Source of the DNA: Humulus lupulus
Taxonomy: Eukaryota > Streptophyta > Magnoliopsida > Rosales > Cannabaceae
Length of the DNA stretch: 64,000 nucleotides
Direction: 5' to 3'
Assembly (NCBI RefSeq): GCF_963169125.1
Contig: NC_084794.1
Location: 90,379,018 to 90,443,017 of the forward strand
Shown: piece after piece, positions 46,580-58,824 of the stretch
Position numbering within the stretch: the first letter of the stretch is position 1
Layout of the letters: every line of letters begins with the position of its first letter
Position numbers and translations under genes: made by a program
Notes under the pieces: generated by a model
Seen by the model: only the letters and a program-made list of their open reading frames with translations
Databases searched by the model: none
What the model was told of the DNA's origin: nothing

Positions 46580-47137
46580 ATGATGGCTTCATCGAGTAGC
46601 TACTCCAACTCTCCATGCGCAGCTTGCAAGTTCCTTCGGCGAAAATGCATGCCTGACTGCATATTCGCGCCGTATTTCCCGCCGGAAGAGCCACAGAAAT
46701 TCGCAAACGTGCACAAGATATTTGGGGCGAGCAACGTGAGCAAGCTCCTGAACGAAGTTCTCCCACACCAAAGAGAGGACGCGGTTAACTCGTTGGCCTA
46801 CGAAGCCGAGGCGAGGATGAAAGACCCTGTCTACGGCTGCGTGGGCGCCATCTCCGTCCTCCAACGCCAAGTCATTCGCCTCCAGAAGGAATTGGACGCC
46901 ACCAACGCTGATCTCATGCGCTATGCCCGCACCATTGACCACCATGGACATGGACATGGACATGGACATGGACTCTCCTCTCATTCTTCTGCTAATTCCC
47001 ACCCTTATGCAGCTGCCACTCAAAACTCATCCTCCGCTCCCTCCTCCTTCTATTTCACCAATTCTCCATGGAGCTGTGATGATCCCCATTCGTGTAGTGG
47101 TGATCATCACAGAGCAGGTGGGGGTAATAATATGTGA
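46580..47137 (+). CDS. LOB domain transcription factor (class I, LOB-like)
   Basis: This 185-residue nuclear DNA-binding protein of the plant LBD family acts at lateral organ boundaries. The N-terminal LOB domain is complete: zinc-binding C block C-x2-C-x6-C-x3-C at Cys13, 16, 23 and 27; GAS block from FGAS at residue 48 to about 99, including PHQREDAVNSLAYEAEAR; and a dimerising leucine zipper L-x6-L-x3-L-x6-L at Leu94, 101, 105 and 112. This marks class I. Length and ending (GGGNNM) are close to Arabidopsis LOB (186 residues), so LOB or a near paralogue such as LBD25 is the best match. A His-Gly repeat at residues 121-131 is coded by a hexanucleotide repeat. Two ATGs lie in tandem; the first is used here. 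The coding part has no intron. Confidence 0.88.
   Translation: MMASSSSYSNSPCAACKFLRRKCMPDCIFAPYFPPEEPQKFANVHKIFGASNVSKLLNEVLPHQREDAVNSLAYEAEARMKDPVYGCVGAISVLQRQVIRLQKELDATNADLMRYARTIDHHGHGHGHGHGLSSHSSANSHPYAAATQNSSSAPSSFYFTNSPWSCDDPHSCSGDHHRAGGGNNM
46943..46974 (+). repeat. Coding hexanucleotide repeat (catgga)n
   Basis: About five copies of catgga encode alternating His and Gly just after the zipper of the LOB-like protein. Length may vary between alleles. Confidence 0.8.
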
Positions 47138-50100
47138 TTAATTTGTTATTACAAGCTATATCTATATCTTTATATATAAATATAGCTTATTATATTATCT
47201 ATTAGTTTCTTAATTAATTAACTAGTTTTTATACGGCTTTAATTTGTTTAGGGTTCCCTCCTTGAATATATGTCGTCCGTACATTACCATTATTATTGTC
47301 ATTGGGGATATATATATATATTTATATGTATCCATTTATATATATATTTTGGTGGATAGGGTAGATCATCCAGTCTTTTGTTTCATATAATTGATCTACA
47401 TGTAAAGAATAATTTTCTTTGCTTTTTATATGTTATCACTTATCATCATGATTGAGAGGGTAGCAATGGTTGTATTACTATTTTTGATCATGACTAGATC
47501 AATCTATATATCTTATATCTTTTGATCTCTTGTAGTGTGTATAAATAGAGGAGAGAGAGAATTGGGCTCTCTTGTTTTTACTTCATCATGAAGCTCTGTA
47601 TGTCTCTCTCTTACTCTATACATGTAAATAAAAAGAAAAAATAAAAAGAAAAGGTGGTATGTGGGGTTATTATAATTTGTCTTGTATACATATATGTGAA
47701 GATCATTAATCTTTTGTATGGAATTAATTGTGTCTTATAATCAATTATTAACAAGATTGCAATAATAATTATGACAACACATATGTTATTTTGTTTACGG
47801 CGACGGCTGCATTTGTCCATTTATATAACTTTTTGGTCTGATATTATTTGGTATATTTTACAAAACAACGGTTGACAAGATAATTACCTTATGTGTCTGA
47901 ATGTGGCTTACTATACATTATTATTGTCTGAATGTGGTTTAATTTGATAATTTTTGTGCGTATAAACGACTGAGTGTTTTTTCAACTGTTTTCTTTATTT
48001 TTTATACTTTATACTACTTAGATTTTAAAAATTTCTTAAAAAAAATACTAAAAGTTGATTTTATATCAGGTCTCAATATTTTTAAATCGTATCATTTATA
48101 TTTGCTATTTCTATTTCTTTTAAAATACATAAAAAAATAGTAAATTAATCTTAAAATATTTAGATCAGTCTATGACAATTTCAAACATAACATTGAAAAA
48201 AATATATTTTCATCACATTTTTTAAAATATTTAAGATTTTTATAAATTAAATTAATATTTCATTAATTTTTTTTTACTTAAGTTGGTTTTTTAATTAATA
48301 TTAATAACTATTATCTTGACAATATTAATTTTATTATGTTTATTCTTGCTTATTTTATATATATATTTTAAATAATGCAACTTATAAGTGAATAATATGT
48401 ATAAAATTATTTATGTGCATATATATGACTAATTTTAAGTTGCTTTAATAAAATAATTTACAAAATTTTAATAAATGTGTACATGATAAATATTTATAAT
48501 CTCGAAACAATTCAATTATTAATATTAAAAAAATGTAGGTAAAAGTTGTTTTTAATGAAAAATTAGTTTAATTTACAAAATTATTAACATGTATTTGATA
48601 TTCTCGTAAATTAAGTGGTATAAATTTTTTAAGATTGATTTATTATTTTTTTTATTTTAAAAGAAAAAAAATAAATAAAAATAGCATTTACCTAAATGAT
48701 TTGAAAATGTTCTGCAGCTAAAAAAAACTCATATGATCATTAGCCTAGCTACTTAATTAGCTTAATGAGTTCAAAAGATCGAAATGACAGGGGCAAAATG
48801 AGTATGTTTATTGGTCTTTCAAATAAGTACCATACACACACAATCTTTTCTAATGGTTAGGTAACATAATATAAACTATATTAATTTATATATATATATA
48901 TATAAATGTAACTCTTATAATTATTTTGCCGACTAATATATCGGCGCAAAGCCTAATATATTTATATTTATACGCAAGAGTAGCCGTTCTTATTGGTTGG
49001 TAACTGGCAAAATGTATAATTAAATTTGAAACTTTTAAATTTTTGTTCTTCTACCAAAAAAAGTGAAAAAGCTTTTGTCTCCAATTAGTTACTTATCTTT
49101 GTGGAAAAACTAATTGAGAGACCTAAGCTTGTTGTGTTGTTCACCAAGATGGATATGTAAAGGACAGAGGAAACAAGGCATGGTTCAAATTCAATATACG
49201 GTTCCCCATTAATTTGCTTTATTAATTATTTCATGCATTGTATGAGGCCTGAGGCCTCAAGGCAAGTGTGAACCAAATTGAAAATCCAATATATATATAT
49301 ATATATGTCATAATTATATAATGGATTGTGAGAATATTCTAATCAGCTTTTTCTTTTTTGCATACATATCAAAGTTTAAGCTATATAGCTATAGCTTTAA
49401 TTGTTACTTTTTTACACATGAAAGTCTCTGTTTGGCAAGGACAGATAAATGTGGCACTACTGTAAATATGTTGACTTGTCCATCTGTGTCCAAATTTTTT
49501 AACCGTCTGTATCTGTTGCTTGTGAATTTCATGTCCCTCTTCATCATAACACTCTTTGTCCAAAACAGTAACCTAACAGATACCTACTCTCTTAGATCCA
49601 CAAAAGAGATTGTTTCCCCATGTGATGGGTACGTCCTCCCTCCTATACATAAATACTATATATATTTTTTGCATGACATGATGATCTTATTTGGAATTTT
49701 CAAATACCTTTTGTCTTCTTTAAATACATATATGAAAATTTAAAAGGCCACTGAATTTGTTTCCTTTTCTTTTTAGTACAATATAGATATTTTCCAAATC
49801 ATATAAAGAAAGTTAAAAGGTAATATCAAGTATCAATAAAAATAGACCAAATGCGCCCCATTAATTTAACTAAGTTGGCTTTCAACTAATTTTCTTAATA
49901 CTTAGAAATAAGAAAGTGCATAATTAGAACGAAAACACTAATACAAATAAGTTTCTTACGTGTTAGTTTAAATACGCATATACACACTGATAATTGTGTC
50001 ATACAACCCAAGTAACCAAGCAAAATGGTAAGAGTAATGTTACATACACTTAAATATTCTAAATTTTACTTTCACTAACCTTCCACTAACATGATATATG

Positions 50101-50280
50101 TAATTTTTTAATTAATGAGTCCCATTTTCATTAAAATATAATTAGTTGAAAATATATATTGTCAGTGAGTGTAAAATTTTAGTATAATATTTGATTGCAT
50201 ATATCATTATTCATGATAGATACAATTAAAGAAAAAAGGGACAAAAAAATAGGTGTAGATATATGGAAAACCAAATAATT
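47138..50280. other. 3' flank of the LOB-like gene and AT-rich intergenic DNA
   Basis: The 3' UTR probably covers the first few hundred bases (tatatataaatatagc repeats, no single clear poly(A) signal). The rest is AT-rich with (ta)n tracts near 47310, 48887 and 49291. The longest open frame (49321-49743) has no family features. Confidence 0.5.
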
Positions 50281-50282
50281 GA

Positions 50283-50733
50283 GTTATCGTTTAGTTCATG
50301 GTAATGGGAAGTAAATAAAAGGAATAGAATAAAAAAAGTTATTCTTCCAGTGTTTGGTTAATAGACTTTCCAAATGGAAAACTCATTCATAAGTTTTAAT
50401 GAATTGATATTTCTTCCTAGATCGAGTTGAATAATAATTCTATTCCAATGCTAATTTAAAAAAAAAAAAATTGTCAAAATTTGTTTTTTATAACCTATAC
50501 TTACTTAAATATACAATTTAACTTCATGGAATATTTTGTCAAAAAATTATTTATTTCATTCCATCCCATCCCATTTTCAACAAAACATAAGAAAAATTAT
50601 TCAGATTCTATAATTCCAACCAAACAACATAAACACTTTATTATATATTCCTTTTCCATTCCATCCTAATTACTATTATAATTACCATTCCAATTCTTTC
50701 ATTTTCATTTTCATTACCCCAACCAAGTCTCTT
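50283..50733. repeat. Possible hAT-type MITE
   Basis: Left end gtttagttcatggtaatggg and right end, reversed, acttggttggggtaatgaaa form an imperfect inverted pair around AT-rich sequence with internal ttccattccatcc motifs. The ends are diverged and no target duplication was established. Confidence 0.35.
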
Positions 50734-52729
50734 ATTACTACCACAGAGAGATTATTGAAAATCCGAAATGGCTATGGTAAGATAAGATTTGCTTTCACTA
50801 CTAGTATAAAATCTATATAATTATTATTAGTACATGTCTATATCTCTATAACTGCTCATCTACATTATTCATCTTTTGGCTATGCTACTAGCTAGGCTCT
50901 TATCTATATACTTACCTTTAGTTTCCATGTAACTGGCCTATATAACTTTACAAGCCTCGATTTTGATGTCTCCTTGACTGGAAAAAAAGAATTCAAACAT
51001 TCAATTGATCACTCACATGTGTACATGTTTCTGTCACTTGCACTAATTATTATTAATAAATTGCAAGAAGCTATAGCTCTTGTATACATGTTCACTTTGT
51101 ACAGATTAATAATATATTCGCATAATTAATTAGCCACCTGATTAACTAGCAATGCATTAATCAGGATTAGTAGCTACAAAACAAACTTTTATATATATAT
51201 AGAAGTACACTATACTAATAACGGAAAAACGAGGTTAGTTAAAGGCGTGATCAACGAGAAAAACCGAAAGTTTTCCTATATTTTGACGAAAGGTAGGTAT
51301 TAAGCTCGAAAGGAAAGAAGAAAAAAAAAGAAAAGAAAAAGAGCAGCCAAAAGTCATGGGGTGTGGGCTTCAAAGATCCCAGATGTCTCTTACTTGGGAA
51401 ATGCAGAAACGGGGCATGCGCATAAATAGTCTATGGATTGCAATTTTTATGACAATATTATATATATATATTTATATTATGGAAGAGTCTTAGTCATGAC
51501 CACTTACTACGACACATCATGAGAATGTGATAAGTAGCTTATAAACGCATATATTACAGTTATATTAGTCTAAGTTTTATTGCGAACTGTGTACTCATAA
51601 TTGCATGGTTATATTAAGAGTGTTGTTATTTGATATTTAAAGGTGTCCAATCTTAAATGAAGTGCCACTTTATAATTAGTTAGCGATATTCGATAATAAT
51701 TATTAAATTTAAATAAGTATGACCCGATATTGGATTGCATCAATAGCAGTATGTCACATACTCATGGTGTGGTGTTGGGCACCAATAGTTCCCTTAGCAA
51801 TTCTCTTGGATTAACTAAACTTTGATTAATTATTCATGACAGTTGCATTAATTTGAATAATCTTTAATTTTTCAAGTTTATATATATTTTGTTATACGCA
51901 AAAGTTAAAAAGCTCACTGCTAGCCTAGCTCGGTCGTTGTCATATATAGAAGACAAGGTAGAGGTTATAATTATTGAATTATGTAAATGTTCTATTTTGC
52001 AACAGATTAAGATGAGTCTGAAACAAAATATATGGCTGCAAATCCTCTTATCTTTTTCAAGAAAATAAAAAATTCTCCTTTTATACCTTTTAAGTCGAAA
52101 AAAAAAAAAAGAGAAAAGAAAAGAGGGTCGTAATCGGGGGGGCATCGGTGCAACCGATTCGAATGTCAGTTCCATCGCTCTCCAGCCCATGGGCCACCAC
52201 AACCGCCCAAAAAGAGCAACTGACCCATATGAGGCTCAACTCAAAGGAAAGATGGTCGAATAACATATAATAATCTCACAAATGACATATCCCTTCCCTA
52301 CCATTAGTACCATTAGTACCCACACCACATTTTTTTTCTTTTCTTTTCTACTTCTTCTACATAAAAATATGTATAAATCTCACGCATGAATATTAAAAGT
52401 TACGATCTCACATTTGACTGATTGATTAGATGTGTCTCATTTCAGGTCCCAAGCCCTTCTGATGTTGACTCACGTAATTTATGTTATCATAAATTTCTGT
52501 CCCTTATCTAACCTAACACACCCTTATCTAACATATACACATAGCTAGTTTGGTGTTACGTTATTTCTAGCTATGTATGGATAGTCTCACATATATGATA
52601 AGGAATAGTAATACTAGTATGATCACGCACGTTTATATTACGTGTCTGGGAATTAAGGGATAAACATATATGTAATGTCTGATCACGCACGTTTATATAA
52701 CGTATTCAGGTTTATAAAAGATTCCTGGA
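50734..52729. other. AT-rich intergenic DNA
   Basis: No gene recognised. A direct repeat gatcacgcacgtttata occurs at about 52621 and 52681. Purine-rich run near 51310-51345. Confidence 0.5.
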
Positions 52730-52973
52730 AATGGCAGATCTCTAGCATACCCCGAGCTGAGCGTAGCGTCAGCTCGTCTCTCGGATGCTATGCTTCATAA
52801 GTGTTTCCAACTCGTGCCTATTGTTTTGTATCCATCAGCTCGTGCTATTTACTTGGGGAATCACATTGTCTTAGCAGAGGAAGTATGAACTTGTGGATCA
52901 TCTAGTAATGTTCTTGGCTAGCTAGCTGTATCCGAGTTGCCTAAAAGATTGGTGCTGAATCTCAGGACGTACA
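52730..52973 (-). repeat. Gypsy-3 3' LTR, first part only
   Basis: On the minus strand TGTACGTCCTGAGATT starts right after a PPT. Sequence with agctcgtg/cgagctgag motifs extends to about 52730, after which it looks like unrelated AT-rich DNA. The part matching the LTR end at 63848 is not found, so this LTR appears truncated. The left edge is approximate. Confidence 0.55.
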
Positions 52974-52988
52974 TTTTCCCCCCAAGTC
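52974..52988 (-). other. Terminal polypurine tract of Gypsy-3
   Basis: Minus strand GGGACTTGGGGGGAAAA directly precedes TGTACGTCC. It shares ACTTGGGGGG with Gypsy-2. Confidence 0.8.
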
Positions 52989-53242
52989 CCTGCTCGTGTG
53001 TCTATGACGTCATTCTCTGACTTACACGACGGGGACTTTTAGACTTCTGTCACGATTATCTAGATTTTGCCCCTTACTTGAGTACTGGACACGTGGAACG
53101 CCGTGATTGACGTCTGTTCGGGTTTCGAGGATTGCATTAATGGCCTGGCCAAATTTTTGTCGCCGTTTCGTCTTTCGAAACACTATCCTCGGATCTTGCA
53201 CTAGCTTGATCGGACGAGCCACGTTGATTTATGCCTTTTACG

Positions 53243-53250
53243 TATAAATA
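53243..53250 (+). promoter_or_regulatory. TATA box of the Gypsy-3 antisense gene
   Basis: TATAAATA in cgtataaataagg is followed by a CT-rich leader (ttttctctcttctgtacttcc), a GTAAGT donor at 53450 and an acceptor gccag at 54055, five bases before the ATG. The same layout is seen in Gypsy-2. Confidence 0.6.
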
Positions 53251-53517
53251 AGGTTGGCAATTTCCAGGATTCACCACATTTCATTCAAAATCTTTCAACC
53301 TTTTCTCTCTTCTGTACTTCCAGCCCTTCTTCTTTCTCAGAGGAATCCAAAAACCATCTGTTGCAAAAAACTTTAGAAACCCAGTCACTCAGGAGTCTTC
53401 CAGGAACTCTCCCCTACAAAGTTTACCTCCCTTAAATGAAGAACATACTGTAAGTCTTTTGGGTTTTGCCGAAACTTTTCTTTTACTGGTTTCTGTTTAT
53501 TTTCCCCCCCTCTCTTT

Positions 53518-53518
<1 letters not shown>

Positions 53519-53569
<51 letters not shown>
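53519..53569. repeat. (TA)n(TG)n microsatellite
   Basis: tatatatatata followed by an uninterrupted tg run of about 17 units, within the leader intron of the antisense gene. Confidence 0.9.
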
Positions 53570-54060
53570 CCATGCCTATCTGCACTTCTCCGTAGTCCGT
53601 ATTAGATTATTCCCCAAATATTTTTGGTACACAAGCTTCGACTTAGATTTTACTGAGCAGATCTTAAAAAACATCTTTAGAACTGTGATATCCATAAAAC
53701 TGGGTAACTTCTGGGCAATTTATGGGGGATTTTAGGAAATACCCATTCAGGATATAGAAGATGAAAAGTTTTTAGGGTTCGAAACTAGGTTGCTTAGGGT
53801 TACGCTTCTTGGGTGGTTTTGCTCTAAATCGCTCCCCAAGGAGGGTAGTGGCCTGATTTTTTGACACCCAGATCCCTAAACATCAGGGGTCTGTTGGGAA
53901 ACCTAGGCGCGTAGTATAGGTAGCGTGTGGTCGTTACACCGCGGGCTGAGATTACCTCAGCTCGTGCGGTAAAATCTCACCCTTCCTTCGTGTTCTCTTG
54001 CTTTTATAACAATTCTAGGTCGCCTACTAAGTGTTCTATCACTCTTGTTCGCCAGGCAAT

Positions 54061-56640
54061 ATGATGGCACCCAAGAAGAACGTTTCCAAGAAGAGTGCAG
54101 CTGGCCCATCGTCCCAACAAGTCAACAAGGGAAAGGAGGTCGCCCCGGAGTCCCCTATTCCTCAATTCGGCCCCATGGTGGAGAAAGAGGTCGTGGTCGG
54201 ACCTGATGCATTCTTCGAGGCAGAGAGAATAGCCTTCAAGATCACGACCCAAGGAAGGGTCAACAAGATAATGTTGTCACACAACATTGAGGTCGGGACT
54301 GCCGTCCTCATTGCCTGACCTCCATTTGAAGGGGATCAGAACTACGCACCACTTCAGGACGACTTCGCGGCGTGGAGTGATGAGCACCTAAAGGCAGGGG
54401 CCTTCCTCCCCCTCGATCAATACTTCGCCGACTTCCTCAATTACGTGAAGTTGGAACCGTTTCAACTCCCCCTGAACTTGTACCGGCTGTTGGCGGGGTT
54501 GAAATGCATTTTCCTGAAGCAGATGTGGGAGGTCCCCACTCCTGCGGATATTCTTTATTTCTTCTGCCTCAAGGCCAGCCCGGATCAAAGAGGGCGAGGT
54601 GACGAATTTCACCACTTGACCCGATTCCCAAACTCGCCTTCAGACATCGAGCTGCCCAGCCATCCCAACGACTATAAAGATCAATTCTTTATGTAGAATG
54701 GGTTTCGCAACTGCGAACATCGATACTTCAATCGTCCTCGTAAGTCTTCTTTCCTTTCTTAGCTCGTGAATTTATTTTCATCGTATCTATAGTCTTCTCG
54801 CATGTGTATTAACTGAGTAGTATCTTCGTGCAACCATTTTTGCGAGGAAGGCCAAATCTGTGACCATCGGGGGTCAATACGATACTCTCTCGAGGCTCCC
54901 GCCCAGCAAGAAGGATTACCGCCAGCTCATGTCTGATGACACGATGTTGGCGTGTAAACTAATTGCTAAAGGCCAGACTCTATCCTTGAGAAGAACTCGG
55001 GCTAACTTCCCGCTAGCCCGCGAGCTAGAGCCCATCCTCGAAGGAGGTGTTGACGATGACGAAGGCGAAGAGGCAGAAGAAGATGAGGTACCCCTCGTGC
55101 GAAAGAGCGAGCTCCCAAGGCTTCTCGGGACCCTGATGTAGGGCGAGCTTCATCGGGGGCAGCAGCCGGCCCCTCCAGCCAAGGTAACCCATACCCTTTT
55201 AGGGATTTAGATAAGGTTGTTGCTGACCATAGGCTAGTTAGGTTTAATCCAAATCAGCTCGTACATCGCCACCCCAATGATCCTGACCATAACATAACCT
55301 TGCTTCAGTGTGTGGACCACTTAGTGTTACGCCACGACATGGGTCATCCTAAAGGTACTGTAGTTGTAGACAATACCATATCCTTTAGGTTAGCCCCTTT
55401 TGAAGAGTACGGGACCAACCTTAGGTCATGGCCCTCCCTTCTCCAGGGTGTCCTTGCCCCTGGACGTAGGCAATACGTAGAGGAGTCCAGCCCCGAGGTA
55501 GAACCTGTGCTTGAACCCCCTCTATTCCAAGAATTTGTAGACTTAGGTTCCCCTTCTCCTATAGTGGTTCCAAGGCCGGAGGTCGTGGCGATAGACTCCT
55601 CCTCTAGCACGGAGGGTAGGATTTTTTTTATATTGCATATACTTTTTTATATAAATTGTTGACTATGTACCTATACTAACGTACTTCCCATTTTTCTTCA
55701 GGCGAGGAGATGGCACAACAAGGGGTTCCAGACATCCACGCAATTTTCCAAGAGGGGAAATCCAGCTCAGGGCCTCTAGTAAAGAAACCCTGGCCTGCTC
55801 CAAAGAAGGCGCCTCCTGCTGCTGGGTCACCCTCCAAATCCCCGGCCAAGGGGAAAGGCCAGAGCTCGACATCTCTAGCTACTGCAGCTTAGGAGAAAAG
55901 GGTTGTAGCAACCTCCTACCCGATTCCCTTCTGCCCCTGCTCGGGATCAGGCAGCACTAGCTGATCCCCCAGCGCCTCTCATCCCCACTGCCTCCGTACG
56001 TATTCCGGAGAATATGTGAGGGTGATTGAGGAGAGGAGCCCGGAGAACGTTATGGAGTCCGCGCTGGGGATGAACCTTATAGTAAGCCAACTTTCCTTAG
56101 CTAAATATACTCTTTTGATTTTATCCCAGTGCGTGTCTAACTTACTTCTTTACTTTTTGCAGGCAATCTTGGCTCAGCACCGAAGCATAGCTCGGGCCAG
56201 GGCCAGGAACGAAGAGCTTAAGGCCAAGCTCCAAACCGCTCAGGATGCCCTGACCGCTGCCCAAGCCACCCTCGCAGCTGCTCAGCAAGGCGAGCTAAGT
56301 GCCAAGGCTGCCCTAACAGCGGCTCAAGAGGGCGAGAAGGCTGCAAAGGCTTCCTTGGCCACTCTTCAAGCCGAGCTTGTGGAATCCAAGGCCAAATAGC
56401 TGGAGGCCGAGGCTGCTACTAAGGAGGAAAAGGTGGCCTCGATATCCTCCATGGAGAGTATGTGTATATCACTGATGGGCCTTCAACCAGGATGACAACT
56501 TCTCCTTCCTAGCCTCTGAAGTGTGGGAGCCTTACCTCGAGAGGTTCAAGGCTAACAAGAGTTGTCCGAGACCGGGGAGGCCTCCACCGCTGGCGGGCTG
56601 GAGATCGAGGAGGTGACGTCCTCAGAGTGCCCTGGATGGT
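54061..56640 (+). pseudogene. Gypsy-3 antisense extra ORF (Transposase_28-like, multi-exon)
   Basis: Starts MMAPKKNVSKKSAAGPSSQQ at 54061. After a TGA at 54316, residues from the same frame give EHLKAGAFLPLDQYFADFLN and YVKLEPFQLPLNLYRLLAGL, matching the PF04195 'gypsy type transposon' domain also present in Gypsy-2. A stop at 54694 (TAG for expected Trp) and a GTAAGT donor at 54739 follow. The next exons include 54847-55141 (SRLPPSKKDYRQLM and an acidic run), about 55190-55616, 55703-55890, and 56163-56399 with an Ala-rich coiled coil (AAQATLAAAQQGELSAKAAL). It ends near a GGLEIEEVTSSE motif at about 56600-56640. It is transcribed opposite to pol, and its function is unknown. Confidence 0.65.
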
Positions 56641-56998
56641 CCTAATTTTCTTTTGTTCTTTACTTTATTTTGTAAGCATTTTACATTTTTTTGGTTCTGT
56701 ACGACGTTATTCTCCTTGAGATAATCTATTTACAATTGGAATATCTACTTTTTATCTATGTCTTTTCCTTGATTTTTTTTTAATGTTTATGACTTGTTCA
56801 TTCAAAGTCTTAGGAAGCAACTTTTAGATCTAGATAGATATTTTAATCTCGGTTACAACCAAAATTAATGTTTGATTTGTATCCCACCTGTTAAGTATCA
56901 GGCCTTGGACCCGGTTATATCCGAGATTTTGAATGTTCCAAACTTAGTTCTTGCTAGGTTTTGTTGTTGTCCCGAGCTTCTGTGGAAGCCATTAGATC

Positions 56999-57265
56999 TT
57001 CAATTTTACTAACCTCCAAGTTTTGGACCTGGTCATATCTAGGATTTTTAATTAAAACTCAGTTCACGTTAGCTTTATTGGCACCTCGTATTTTTAGAAG
57101 AAAAAAAAACATTGGTTAATCAACTTTACTAACTTCCAAGTTTTGGACCTGGTTATATCCAGGATTTTTAATTAAAACTTAGTTCGTGTTAGGTTTATTG
57201 ACACCTCGTGTTTTTTTTAGAAAAAAACATTGGTTAATCAACTTTACTAACTTCCAAGTTTTAAT
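56999..57265. repeat. Tandem ~119-bp repeat
   Basis: The unit tcaactttactaacttccaa ... aacattggttaa occurs at about 56999-57118 and 57119-57237, and restarts at 57238 for some 30 bp. The copies are about 90 percent alike by eye. Confidence 0.8.
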
Positions 57266-57281
57266 CCTTCTCAGGTTATAT

Positions 57282-57292
57282 GCCCCCCAAGT
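57282..57292 (-). other. Internal PPT-like motif in Gypsy-3
   Basis: Minus strand ACTTGGGGGGCATATAACC has the same core as the terminal PPT at 52974, and the same location relative to pol as 27991 in Gypsy-2. Confidence 0.6.
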
Positions 57293-57454
57293 AATCAGAA
57301 AGTGAACTTTCTTGGTTGCTTTGGACAAACGCTATCACACGAACTAAGACATGGATGGAACTATATGAAAGACAAGAAATACACAATGATTCTTTTATTT
57401 CTTAAATTAAACAACTTTTATAACTAAGCCTTACATAGACGGGTGGTATCATCA

Positions 57455-58690
57455 TTGATAATACTTCTTTAGGTGCATAGCATTCCAGGTCCGTGGGACT
57501 GTTTCTCCATTAAGCCAAGCTAACTTGAAGGTTCCCTCATGTACGACCTCTACTATTTGGTAGGGCCCTTCCTAGCTCAGACCCAAGGCACCATCCTTGG
57601 GGACCTTGCTTGCCAAAAAGACCCTTCGAAGTACCAGGTCACCTAAACCAAAGATACACCTCCTGACCTTTGAATTAAAATAACGAGTGATTTTTTGTTG
57701 GTAATGCATGAGCTGTACCTGCGAATCTTCTCATTTTTCATCAATTAGGTCGAGAGACGCACTGAGAAACTCACCATTCTACTCCTGGTTGAATGCTTGG
57801 ATCCTGTGCGTGGTTATCTTTGTTTCGACGGGAAGGACGGCCTCACTTCCGAAAGTCAGGGAGAAAGAGGAGTGCCTTGTAGAAGTTCGGTGAGAGGTCC
57901 GGTATGCCCATAGTACCTGTGGGAGCTGCTCAGGCCAGACTCCCTTGGCCTCGTCTAACCTCTTCTTAAGGCTTTCTTTGAGGGTCTTATTCATGGCCTC
58001 GACCTGGCCATCAGCTTGTGGGTAGGCCACCAAAGAGAAACTCTTAATTAAGCCATACCTCTCACAGAATTCAGTGAAGAGATCGTTATCGAACTGAGTT
58101 CAATTATTCGATACAATATTCTTTGGCAGTCCGAATCGGCAAACAATACTCTTGACTACAAAGTCGAGGACTCTTTTTGAGGAGATTGTTGCCAGGGGCT
58201 CCGCTTCTGCCTAATTTGTGAAATAATCAATGGCCACCACCGCATAGAGAACTCCTCCTTTTCTCGTGGGTAAAGCTCCTATTAAATCAATTCCCCATAC
58301 TGCAAATGACCATGGGGATGAGATCATTTTTTATTCGACTGGTGGAGCTCGGGTGACTGTGGCGAACTGCTGGCACTTGTCACACTTTCGAACATAGGAG
58401 ATGGAATCCCTTGATAAAGTGGGTCAATAATATCCCTGTCTTAATATTTTTAAGGCCATGTTTTGCCCCCCAGCGTGATCCCCATAGAAACCTTCATGCA
58501 CCTCCCATAAAATAATTGTGGCCTCCTCCGGCAGGACACATCGTAGAAGAGGTAAGGAATGGTCACGCCGGTGCTCCATCCACGATTACATATCTTGAAG
58601 CTTGATAGAGTATCCTCCTCGCGTCTTTTCGTTCATCGGGAAACTTCCCCTGTTGTAAGATACTCTATTATGGGAGTCACCCAGGTCGGC
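57455..58690 (-). pseudogene. Gypsy-3 integrase
   Basis: Minus-strand order: EVHEGFYGDHAGGQNMALKI and KCDKCQQF (zinc-binding HHCC region, about 58505-58380), FAVWGIDLIGALPTRKGG (first catalytic Asp, about 58300), AEAEPLATISSKRVLDFVV, then IVSNN-stop-TQF near 58100, where the second catalytic Asp region (normally S-D-N-G-T-Q-F) is destroyed. 58033-57779 gives YPQADGQVEAMNKTLKESLK (third catalytic residue) and AYRTSHRTST. The C-terminal part, with VFLASKVPKDGALG and NAMHLKKYYQ, ends near 57455. Several stops. Integrase would insert element DNA into chromosomes. Confidence 0.8.
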
Positions 58691-58824
58691 CTAACGTCGA
58701 TCATCTCAACCTCCACCGTGCCTCCATCCACGCTTGGGCTCTCCAAGAATTCTACTAGTACTACGCTCAGGGTCTCGGCTTCCTTGGAGGTAGCGAGTCT
58801 CGCTAAAGCATCAACATTGGCATT

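Larger units (their letters stand above)
56641..57454. other. Region between antisense ORF and pol end of Gypsy-3
   Basis: Contains the 3' end of the antisense gene, a tandem repeat (56999-57265) and the internal PPT-like motif. No other coding sequence. Confidence 0.55.

Noticed and set aside
46589..47023. Minus-strand open frame of 144 codons
   Set aside because: Antisense to the LOB-like gene; codon composition mirrors that gene and there is no promoter or domain support.
49321..49743. 140-codon plus-strand open frame in AT-rich DNA
   Set aside because: Phe/Tyr/Leu-rich by base composition, no recognisable domain, no promoter or splice context; probably chance.
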